From: Bacteroidales bacterium
GTDB lineage: Bacteria; Bacteroidota; Bacteroidia; Bacteroidales; Muribaculaceae
NCBI GenBank assembly: GCA_015061085.1
Contig: SUXG01000011.1
Location: 1 to 57,958 of the forward strand
Direction of reading: 5' to 3'
Length of the DNA stretch: 57,958 bases
The notes under the pieces are model-generated. The model did not search any database. It had not been told where the DNA came from and was given only the letters and a program-made list of their open reading frames with translations. This document shows, in pieces, positions 51,930 through 57,958 of this stretch; positions within the stretch are counted from its first letter, which is position 1; every line of letters begins with the position of its first letter. A program made the position numbers and the translations under genes.

Positions 51930-53591
51930 ATGATTACAGAGAATTTTATACGATTGTATGAGAATAGTTTTCGTCAGAATTGGGACCTCCCTTGCCTGAC
52001 CGAGTTTCCAACCAAACAAACCATCACATACGGAGAGTTTGCAAAAGAGATTGCATCTACCCACCTCCTATTCCAAAGCCTTGGCATCAAGCCCGGCAAC
52101 AAAATTGCACTATGTGGAAAAGACAGCGCTGTATGGGTGACTGCATTTATGGCCACTGTCACATACGGTGCTACGGTTGTACCTATCCTACCGGACTTCA
52201 ACCCCGTTGACATTACTCACATCATAAACCACTCTGAAGCCGAGCTACTCTTTGTCAGCGACCAAATTTGGGAGCACATCGAATTTGATAAATTGCTTAA
52301 CGTCAAAGGAGTTATCTCATTAAACTCAAAAAAACTGCTCGCCGAATCTGAAGGTGCCGACATCAAAAAAGAACTTCGTTTGCTACGTCGTCGATTTAAC
52401 GCAAAATACAAAAATGGGTTCACTCGCGACCATATCGTTTATCCGGAAATCGACAACTCCCAAATGTTAGTACTCAACTATACATCGGGAACTACCGGAT
52501 TCTCCAAAGGAGTTATGCTTACAGGCAACAACCTTGCCGGCAACATCGTTTTCGGCATGAATTCAAAACTTCATTATCGTGGTTCACGCGCATTGTCATT
52601 CCTACCATTGGCACACGCTTATGGTTGCGCATTCGATATGCTCACAACGCTTGCCGTCGGCTCTCACGTCACATTGTTGTGCAAAATGCCGTCGCCTAAA
52701 ATCTTGCTGAAGGCTCTCGATGAAGTCAAACCAAATTTGATTATTTGCGTACCATTGATCTTGGAGAAAATCTACAAAAATCAAATCCTTCCGATGATTT
52801 CAAAAGGAGCTATGCGTTGGACGCTCGCTGTGCCTTTCCTCGACAACATCATATACACCAAGATTCGCAAACGTCTCATCGACGCATTTGGTGGTTGCTT
52901 CGAGCAAGTGATTGTCGGAGGCGCTCCACTCAATCACGAAGTGGAAGACTTCCTCCACAAAATCAAATTCCCATTCACTGTCGGCTACGGCATGACAGAA
53001 TGTGGTCCACTGATCAGCTACACTCACTGGAAAGATTTCCAACCGGGATCCTCCGGTTGCACCCTTCCGGGCATCATGGAAACAAAAATTGAGAGCACCG
53101 ACCCGGAAAATGTGCCGGGAGAAATCTGCGTACGTGGCGAAAACGTAATGCAAGGATATTACAAAAATCCTGACGCTACTAATGCTGTGCTCGATAAAGA
53201 CGGTTGGCTCCACACCGGCGACATGGGTACACGCACCCCTGACGGAACAATTTTCATTCGTGGCCGCTACAAAACAATGATTCTCACTTCAAACGGTCAA
53301 AACATCTATCCGGAAGAAATCGAAGCTAAACTCAACAATATGCCTTTCGTATCTGAAAGCCTTGTTATCCAGCGCGACAACCACCTCGTAGCTCTCGTTT
53401 ATCCTGACTACGACGCTGTCGATCGTATGGGCCTTGGTGTTTCCGAACTTCCTTCCACTATGGAAAATATCCGTATTGAACTCAACAAGATTGTGGCTCC
53501 TTACGAAAAAATCGACAAAATCACACTCGTACCTAACGAGTTTGAAAAGACTCCGAAGCGCTCTATCAAACGCTTCCTCTATAGCCAATAA
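51930..53591 (+). CDS. AMP-binding acyl-CoA synthetase family protein
   Basis: A 553-residue ANL-superfamily enzyme. The nucleotide motif LNYTSGTTGFSKGVMLT (about 179-195), the YGMTECGPLISY motif (about 350) and the LHTGDMGTRTPDG with IRGRYKTMILTSNGQNIYPEEIEAKL C-terminal hinge are complete. It activates a carboxylic acid as acyl-AMP and probably makes acyl-CoA from medium or long fatty acids. It lies 26 nt after the AlaX-like gene. Confidence 0.9.
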   Translation: MITENFIRLYENSFRQNWDLPCLTEFPTKQTITYGEFAKEIASTHLLFQSLGIKPGNKIALCGKDSAVWVTAFMATVTYGATVVPILPDFNPVDITHIINHSEAELLFVSDQIWEHIEFDKLLNVKGVISLNSKKLLAESEGADIKKELRLLRRRFNAKYKNGFTRDHIVYPEIDNSQMLVLNYTSGTTGFSKGVMLTGNNLAGNIVFGMNSKLHYRGSRALSFLPLAHAYGCAFDMLTTLAVGSHVTLLCKMPSPKILLKALDEVKPNLIICVPLILEKIYKNQILPMISKGAMRWTLAVPFLDNIIYTKIRKRLIDAFGGCFEQVIVGGAPLNHEVEDFLHKIKFPFTVGYGMTECGPLISYTHWKDFQPGSSGCTLPGIMETKIESTDPENVPGEICVRGENVMQGYYKNPDATNAVLDKDGWLHTGDMGTRTPDGTIFIRGRYKTMILTSNGQNIYPEEIEAKLNNMPFVSESLVIQRDNHLVALVYPDYDAVDRMGLGVSELPSTMENIRIELNKIVAPYEKIDKITLVPNEFEKTPKRSIKRFLYSQ

Positions 53592-53648
53592 TCTTAAGGC
53601 GTTTCTAAAAACCGGCAAAGCAATTTAACAGAAGCGCCCTACACAATA

Positions 53649-53735
53649 TTGCGACACAGCCGCTCCTGAAATGATGAAACATCTAAATCCGGAGTCTGCC
53701 GGACTTTACCGATTCTAAGGCTGACAATGTCGCAA
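53649..53735 (+). other. Structured intergenic element
   Basis: TTGCGACA-CAGCC (53649-53661) can pair with GGCTG-ACAA-TGTCGCAA (53719-53735). Inside are short CCGGA repeats and a 15-codon ATG frame. No Rfam family is recognised. Confidence 0.35.
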
Positions 53736-53745
53736 CCAACTTACC

Positions 53746-53780
53746 ACAACGGCGTCGGGCCACCCTCCGACGCCGTTGTT
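53746..53780 (+). terminator. Terminator-like hairpin after the acyl-CoA synthetase
   Basis: ACAACGGCGTCGG pairs with CCGACGCCGTTGT (13 bp, 8-nt loop). The following T-tract is weak, so it may also act as a boundary hairpin. Confidence 0.55.
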
Positions 53781-53865
53781 CTACATCTTCTTATACACTG
53801 ACATTTACATTCCCAATCAAAAAAATTTCTAAAAATTCAGCAGAAGCTATTGCAGGAATGAAATA

Positions 53866-53887
53866 TTGTTCGTAAATTTGCGAACAA
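53866..53887 (+). promoter_or_regulatory. ArsR-type operator over the arsR promoter
   Basis: TTGTTCG (53866-53872) and CGAACAA (53881-53887) are perfect inverted repeats. The spacer is exactly the -7 element TAAATTTG (53873-53880). A bound regulator would block the promoter, so this is probably the autoregulatory operator. Confidence 0.7.
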
Positions 53888-53904
53888 CTTCAACTTCTCC
53901 GACT

Positions 53905-54234
53905 ATGCAAGAACTTGACAACAACATCCAATCCGAGCAGTTAGCACGCTTTGCCAAGGCGATGGGACACCCTACCCGCGTCGCAATTCTGCAATTTCTC
54001 GCCAAGCAATCAGAATGCTATTTCGGTGACATTCACGAAGAGCTTCCTATTGCTAAAGCCACTGTATCTCAACACCTTAAAGAACTCAAAGATGCAGGCC
54101 TGATACAAGGAGAGGTCGAAACTCCGAAGGTAAAATATTGCATCAACAAGGAGAATTGGCAGTTGGCACGATCGCTTTTCGGCGATTTCTTCAACCAATG
54201 CGTTTGTAAATCCAATAGTTGCTGCGGCGATTAG
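53905..54234 (+). CDS. arsR: ArsR family transcriptional repressor
   Basis: A 109-residue winged-helix repressor. Start chosen at ATG 53905; the frame before it runs through the operator. The helix-turn-helix is LPIAKATVSQHLKELKDAGLIQ (48-69) followed by the wing EVETPKVKYCI. Cys38 lies in the SECYFGD position where arsenite ligands occur, and the tail has C99, C101, C106 and C107. It is expected to release DNA when As(III) or a related ion binds. It stands first in the arsenic operon. Confidence 0.88.
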   Translation: MQELDNNIQSEQLARFAKAMGHPTRVAILQFLAKQSECYFGDIHEELPIAKATVSQHLKELKDAGLIQGEVETPKVKYCINKENWQLARSLFGDFFNQCVCKSNSCCGD

Positions 54235-54332
54235 AAACAAACGCCCTATCCAACAATTATCAACAGTCTGTAACAAAATAATCAAATGCTATAAAATCAA
54301 GCGCAAAACCTACTGAATCATTCGCTTTATAT

Positions 54333-54349
54333 GTTCGTTGTTTTGCGAA
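54333..54349 (+). promoter_or_regulatory. Second ArsR-type operator before arsF
   Basis: GTTCG-TTGTTTTG-CGAA repeats the core of the first operator (TTCG, 8 nt, CGAA). It is 31 nt before the ATG of arsF. The -7 element inside is poorer (TTGTTTTG), so a second regulated promoter is likely but weaker. Confidence 0.6.
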
Positions 54350-54379
54350 TTACTAACACAAAACATATATCCAACAAGT

Positions 54380-54808
54380 ATGAAAACCATTCTAACATCA
54401 ATCGTCATCGGTCTGTGCTTGATGTCATGTCATAGCGACAAGACTCAAAACGACAGCCAAGCGACATCGGTCGCAGACAGCGCCGTCGAAGTGATTTATT
54501 TCCACACCGACCAACGATGTGCCACATGTGTCGCTATCGAGAGCAACACCATCGACGCACTGCAATCCACTTTCGCCGACAAGCTCGCCAATGGCGACAT
54601 CGCATTCAACGCAGTGAATATCGCTGACAATGAACAACTTGCCGACAAATACAAAGTCACTTGGTCGTCGCTTATACTGATAGACCATGACAAGCAAGGC
54701 GACGAAATTGACAATCTCACCACCTTCGCTTTTGCCAATGCTCGCAAAAATCCCGAGGAGTTTAAGCGACAGTTGACCGACAAGATACAGGCAATGCTAA
54801 ACGACTAA
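54380..54808 (+). CDS. arsF: ArsF-family thioredoxin-like lipoprotein
   Basis: A 142-residue lipoprotein from ATG 54380 (lipobox GLCLMSC, Cys17). The thioredoxin-type motif is FHTDQRCATC with C47 and C50, followed by VAIESNTI. This is what I recognise as the ArsF family that accompanies ArsG. It likely acts as a periplasmic or membrane-bound thiol protein that hands electrons to ArsG-type partners. The operator at 54333-54349 is directly upstream. Confidence 0.75.
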   Translation: MKTILTSIVIGLCLMSCHSDKTQNDSQATSVADSAVEVIYFHTDQRCATCVAIESNTIDALQSTFADKLANGDIAFNAVNIADNEQLADKYKVTWSSLILIDHDKQGDEIDNLTTFAFANARKNPEEFKRQLTDKIQAMLND

Positions 54809-54873
54809 AGGGCATACAGGAAAAACCACGAAGTATTAACTAAATTCGAGAATTTTTAAAAGTTCCCTAAACT

Positions 54874-55578
54874 ATGGAATGGCTGCACAACCTTCTTGAC
54901 AACAGCACAACGCCCATCGTTTCAGCTATTTTGCTGGGACTTATCACAGCGCTATCCCCATGCCCGTTGGCTACCAATATCGCTGCCATAGGCTACATTG
55001 CCAAACAAGCCGACAATCGAAGCTCCACCTTTATCAACGGTCTGCTCTATGCACTCGGCCGCATCATTGCCTACTCGGCATTGGGGGCGATTCTGATCAC
55101 CCTGCTATGCGATGGCTCAAGCCTTTTCGGCATTCAGAAAAGCATTGCTCATTGGGGCGAGTTGCTGATAGGACCACTGCTTTTCGTCATCGGGCTCTAC
55201 ATGCTCTTTGGGCATAAACTCAACATCTCGACTCCATCGGTTTCGGGCCTTGAGCGGCTGACACGACGAGGCTATCTCGGCACATTCCTTCTCGGCATGC
55301 TCTTCGCCTTGGCATTCTGTCCGACAAGCGGTGTCCTCTACTTCGGAATGCTGATTCCGATGTCGGCTGCCTCATCGATAGGACTTCTGCTGCCTGCCGT
55401 TTTCGCTATCGGCACAGCCTTGCCGGTCGTGGTCGTCGCATGGATACTTGCATTCAGTGCCGAAAAGATTGGCACCACCTACGGCATCATGCAAAGCATC
55501 CGACGATGGACCAATCTCGCCGTCGGAACGCTATTCATAGTCATCGGATTATATTATTGTTCAACACTTATATTTTAA
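54874..55578 (+). CDS. arsG: ArsG-family CcdA-like membrane protein
   Basis: A 234-residue protein with about six membrane segments. It carries the DsbD/CcdA-type Cys in LSPCPLATN (C30) and LAFCPTSGVLYF (C149), the pair that would form a redox-active disulfide in the membrane. ArsG-type proteins pass electrons or handle aromatic arsenicals. It lies 65 nt after arsF and 4 nt before the small thioredoxin gene. Confidence 0.75.
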   Translation: MEWLHNLLDNSTTPIVSAILLGLITALSPCPLATNIAAIGYIAKQADNRSSTFINGLLYALGRIIAYSALGAILITLLCDGSSLFGIQKSIAHWGELLIGPLLFVIGLYMLFGHKLNISTPSVSGLERLTRRGYLGTFLLGMLFALAFCPTSGVLYFGMLIPMSAASSIGLLLPAVFAIGTALPVVVVAWILAFSAEKIGTTYGIMQSIRRWTNLAVGTLFIVIGLYYCSTLIF

Positions 55579-55582
55579 ACAC

Positions 55583-55816
55583 ATGGAAATCAAAGTTTTA
55601 GGACCAGGTTGCGCTAAATGCAAGACCATATTCGGTATTATTCAACGCGTCGTCAACGACAACAATCTCGATGCCACAGTGACTAAAGTCGAAGACATCA
55701 TGGAGATTATGAACTACAACATTATCTCCACCCCGGCCGTTGTCGTCGATGGCGAAGTAAAAATCAAGGGGCACGTCCCAACTGAAAGTGAAATCCGCAA
55801 AATACTCGGCCTATGA
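55583..55816 (+). CDS. Small thioredoxin-like (redox-active disulfide protein 2)
   Basis: A 77-residue cytosolic protein with CAKC (C10, C13) and the STPAVVVDGEVKIKG strand-turn with cis-Pro, the short thioredoxin fold seen next to ArsP-type permeases. It may reduce or carry As(III) for the neighbouring permease. Four bases overlap with the permease gene. Confidence 0.85.
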   Translation: MEIKVLGPGCAKCKTIFGIIQRVVNDNNLDATVTKVEDIMEIMNYNIISTPAVVVDGEVKIKGHVPTESEIRKILGL

Positions 55817-56781
55817 TACAGCAATTTGCTGACTGGCTCATTTACGACACCATAGGACTTGAACCGACATCTCAGCTTGGAGCAGCCGTTAACTTCTTTG
55901 TCTATGACACGATAAAGATTGTCATTCTGCTCTTCTTCATCTCCATACTAATGGGCATCATCAACGCCTATTTCCCAATTGAGCGACTGCGCAACTATCT
56001 GACATCGCGCCGTCTATACGGACTGCAATACCTGATGGCATCGTTTTTCGGAGCTATCACGCCATTCTGCTCATGCTCATCAATCCCGCTCTTCATCGGA
56101 TTTGTCAACGGCGGCATTCCACTCGGGGTCACCTTTGCATTCCTCATCACCTCGCCTCTTGTCAACGAGGTGGCAGTCGCAATGTTTCTCGGCAGTTTCG
56201 GGCTGAATGCCACTCTGATTTACGTTGCGAGTGGCATCGTATTGGGCACCTTGGGTGGCATCATATTGGGCAAAATGCGACTCGAGCCCTACCTTAGCGA
56301 CTGGGTGAAACAGATGCAACGACAATCGACACGACAGAATGCCGATTGGGAATCCGAAAAAGTGTCATTCCTCAATCGCCTCCCGGCTATCATTGCCGAC
56401 GCAATGCGCATACTCAAAGGCGTCATACTCTACATCATAATCGGTATCGGCATCGGCGCAGCCATGCATGGCTATGTACCGGAAGGATTTTTTGAGACCT
56501 ACCTCGCTTCTGGCGACTGGTGGAGCGTACCCTTGGCTGTCGTCTTGGCCGTCCCTATGTATGCCAACGCTGCCGGAATAGTCCCTGTCATTCAAGTGTT
56601 TGTAGCCAAAGGTGTCCCACTCGGCACAGCCATCGCCTTCATGATGGGAGTTGTCGGACTATCCATACCTGAAGCCACAATGCTCAAGAAAGTGATGACA
56701 TGGCGACTGATCGGCATCTTCTTCGGCGTAGTCACTTTGTTTTTTATCATTTCAGGTTACATATTCAACTGGTTATTATGA
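55813..56781 (+). CDS. Permease of the ArsP/DUF318 type
   Basis: A 322-residue protein with about eight membrane segments. The core motif FFGAITPFCSCSSIPLFIG (C86, C88) is the Cys-x-Cys site of ArsP-type permeases, and a large helix region IIGIGIGAAMHGYVPEGF follows. ArsP exports trivalent organoarsenicals; the substrate here may be arsenite or an organic form, as no ArsB or Acr3 is in the operon. It overlaps arsC by four bases. Confidence 0.85.
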   Translation: MIQQFADWLIYDTIGLEPTSQLGAAVNFFVYDTIKIVILLFFISILMGIINAYFPIERLRNYLTSRRLYGLQYLMASFFGAITPFCSCSSIPLFIGFVNGGIPLGVTFAFLITSPLVNEVAVAMFLGSFGLNATLIYVASGIVLGTLGGIILGKMRLEPYLSDWVKQMQRQSTRQNADWESEKVSFLNRLPAIIADAMRILKGVILYIIIGIGIGAAMHGYVPEGFFETYLASGDWWSVPLAVVLAVPMYANAAGIVPVIQVFVAKGVPLGTAIAFMMGVVGLSIPEATMLKKVMTWRLIGIFFGVVTLFFIISGYIFNWLL

Positions 56782-57191
56782 GAATCCTTATCCTTTGCAC
56801 AGGCAACAGCTGCCGCTCCCAGATGGCACACGGCATCATTCGCTCACTACGCAGCGACTACGAAGTATGCTCAGCCGGCACATTTCCGGCACAGCAAGTC
56901 AACCCTTACGCCATCAAAGTGATGCACGAAATCGGCATCGACATATCCTCCCACACTCCCACCAACGTCGCCGACTACCTCGCTACCGATTGGGACTATG
57001 TCATAACGGTTTGTGGCAATGCCGACGAGACTTGTCCGACGTTCGACGGTCGGGTAGCCCACCGACTGCACATCGGCTTTGAAGACCCCGCCGAAGCAAC
57101 AGGTACGGAAGAAGAAATCCTAAACCGATTTCGACTCATTCGCGACCAAATATACCGCCGAATGCAGCTCCTTCTCACCGAAATCTCCTAA
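56778..57191 (+). CDS. arsC: Arsenate reductase, low-molecular-weight phosphatase type
   Basis: A 137-residue enzyme from ATG 56778; the longer frame to 56700 would lie inside the permease gene. The P-loop is CTGNSCR (C7 to R13), and further Cys (C76, C82 region VCGNADETCP) supply the thioredoxin-linked relay of Staphylococcus-type ArsC. It reduces arsenate to arsenite, using the thioredoxin-like neighbours. It ends the operon. Confidence 0.92.
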   Translation: MRILILCTGNSCRSQMAHGIIRSLRSDYEVCSAGTFPAQQVNPYAIKVMHEIGIDISSHTPTNVADYLATDWDYVITVCGNADETCPTFDGRVAHRLHIGFEDPAEATGTEEEILNRFRLIRDQIYRRMQLLLTEIS

Positions 57192-57230
57192 CCCAAAACT
57201 CCCAGATCTCATCTCAACAAAAATATGAAC

Positions 57231-57259
57231 AATGCCTCCCCTTTTTTTGGGTAGGCATT
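57231..57259. terminator. Hairpin after arsC
   Basis: AATGCCT-CCCC pairs with GGGT-AGGCATT around a seven-T loop (10 of 11 pairs). It lies 39 nt after the arsC stop. No T-tract follows on the plus strand; on the minus strand TATTTTTG follows 15 nt later. Confidence 0.5.
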
Positions 57260-57499
57260 CGACTAACAGCAGATAGCGAAGTCGAGTGCCCCCACTGACA
57301 CTGCCGGCAGAAGCTACAATGAGAACTTTTAAGCAAATTTCTTCGTATATTTGATGTAGTTTGATTAAGATTCTTTGAGTATCAAACCATTAAGAAGAAC
57401 TTGCATGAGAATGGGCAATGGATAAGAAATTGCTAACTTGTTTTATTACACTATATTCCTCATGCTTTTCAAATAACTCTTTTCTAAGTGCAAAGATAC
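57260..57499 (-). ncRNA. Weak candidate for a minus-strand structured transcript
   Basis: A -7 box (TATCTTTG on the minus strand at 57492-57499) is followed by about 230 nt without ORF. The last third holds several hairpin-forming pieces: CTGCCGGCAG (palindrome), a CGACT...AGTCG pair and the hairpin at 57231-57259. No family is recognised; it could also be a decayed element. Confidence 0.25.
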
Positions 57500-57553
57500 G
57501 ATTTTTTCTTCAATTATTAGTAAATAATGAGATAATCTTATCATATCTAATAT

Positions 57554-57583
57554 AGAAAAGGCGGTCAATTGACCGCCTTTTCT
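57554..57583. terminator. 30-bp perfect palindrome, bidirectional terminator
   Basis: AGAAAAGGCGGTCAA is followed directly by its reverse complement. A- and T-rich arms make a terminator on both strands; it closes the small Cys-protein gene on the minus strand. Confidence 0.75.
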
Positions 57584-57622
57584 ACTCAACGATTTATAGC
57601 ACCTCGTTGACAAATGCCACAA

Positions 57623-57745
57623 TCAACTTCTCCTAGGAAGTTTCCTGCAATGTGTCCTGACATATTCCCATATGCCTCTTCGGAAACGAGTATAATCTCG
57701 TACACTCACAGGTTTTAATCGTGATTTACACTTACATCTAGCCAT
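57623..57745 (-). CDS. Small basic Cys-rich protein
   Basis: A 40-residue protein beginning MARCKCKSRLKPVSVRDYTR, with the Cys pair CKC and another Cys (THCRK), Arg- and Lys-rich. Similar 40-residue proteins occur in Bacteroidales to my memory, but no function is known. The start at 57745 is chosen because upstream codons are AT-rich and unlike a gene. A -7 box (TACCTTTG, 57852-57859) and the terminator at 57554-57583 frame it as a single-gene unit. Confidence 0.6.
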   Translation of the reverse strand: MARCKCKSRLKPVSVRDYTRFRRGIWEYVRTHCRKLPRRS

Positions 57746-57851
57746 AATCAACAAGTTATTTATTAAATAAATATCACGATAATTCAAAAAGTAAAGATTA
57801 TTAAGAAAAAATATATCATTATTCCGTAACCAGAGTTCACCAAACCACAGG

Positions 57852-57859
57852 CAAAGGTA
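57852..57859 (-). promoter_or_regulatory. -7 element for the small basic protein
   Basis: On the minus strand TACCTTTG. The -33 position has CTTG (57882-57885) 22 nt upstream. It gives a leader of about 100 nt. Confidence 0.45.
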
Positions 57860-57904
57860 ACTCGTGTTCTTTTCGTCCAAGCAAGGTCAAGCCCTGCGGG
57901 TGTC

Positions 57905-57950
57905 GTGGAAAAATCATCCTCGCCCCGTGGGGCTTTCTGTATTTTTCCAC
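57905..57950. repeat. Nested inverted repeat at the window end
   Basis: GTGGAAAAAT (57905-57914) pairs with ATTTTTCCAC (57941-57950); nested inside, GCCCC-GT-GGGGC (57922-57933) forms a second hairpin. Neither strand shows an ORF here. Confidence 0.5.
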
Positions 57951-57958
57951 ACAACCTT

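Noticed and set aside
53866..53904. Longer start for arsR
   Set aside because: The added codons run through the operator and -7 element, so they would not be transcribed.
57746..57880. N-terminal extension of the small basic protein
   Set aside because: The codons are AT-rich, dominated by Asn, Leu and Phe, and unlike the rest; ATG 57745 gives a compact protein.
1..57958. CRISPR array, retron or toxin-antitoxin pair
   Set aside because: I saw no regularly spaced repeat series, reverse transcriptase or recognisable toxin-antitoxin pair anywhere in the window.

Overview
The window is a stretch of a Bacteroidales chromosome, probably a gut commensal; Muribaculaceae is my impression but cannot be proven from the sequence. 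The signs are many promoters of the Bacteroidota type (TTTG, about 19-20 nt, TAnnTTTG), three cargo proteins with type IX secretion (T9SS) C-terminal signals, a probable PorZ, the DUF4294 and DUF4831 families, lepB and dapB close together, and many signal-peptide and lipoprotein genes. Most of the window is ordinary core genome.

Layout. 1-5.1 kb (minus): partial TPR protein, DUF4294, WbqC-like, lepB, dapB, tRNA-Lys. 5.3-10.7 kb (plus): NapH-like ferredoxin, thyA, CNNM/CBS protein, folA, glycosyltransferase, TatD-like hydrolase. 10.9-14.7 kb: a T9SS cargo protein, a strongly folded candidate ncRNA, and two exported proteins. 14.8-20.7 kb (minus): TPR/OmpA-like lipoprotein, a candidate small RNA, S41 protease, nadB, lipoprotein. 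21-22.6 kb: ABC-F ATPase. 22.7-31.1 kb is accessory: a small lipoprotein, a four-gene phage-derived cassette (terminase-like ATPase, membrane coiled coil, T7-lysozyme-type amidase), then an AT-rich DpnII/MboI-type restriction-modification operon. 31.2-32.6 kb: WbqC plus NeuD-like acyltransferase. 32.7-46.9 kb (minus): porZ-rdgB-leuS, a giant LRR T9SS protein, xseB-xseA-DUF4831-nnr. 47.2-51.3 kb (minus): surE-GT2-acyltransferase-mtaB. 51.4-53.6 kb (plus): AlaX-like editing protein and acyl-CoA synthetase. 53.9-57.2 kb: an arsR-led arsenic and thiol operon. The last 0.7 kb has structured DNA and a small basic Cys protein.

The most interesting locus is the restriction-modification operon at 26.86-31.09 kb. 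Between a DpnII-like endonuclease and a second methyltransferase it carries a 444-residue protein. Its central motifs (G-x-G-x-K-x-A-D and a following D-x-N-x-x-K-V-x-x-R-T) match the Lys and Asp active-site motifs of HhH-GPD DNA glycosylase/lyases. The operon has a hairpin-bearing leader and is bracketed by a 21-22 bp near-perfect direct repeat, so it looks like an inserted unit. Next to it, the terminase-amidase cassette has lost capsid, portal, tail and integrase genes but keeps a perfect promoter and a fully conserved amidase active site.

Other points of interest are the 240-nt candidate RNA at 13.26-13.50 kb, a 65-nt promoter-terminator unit with a possible 12-codon leaderless ORF at 16.7 kb, and paired ArsR-type operators in the arsenic operon.
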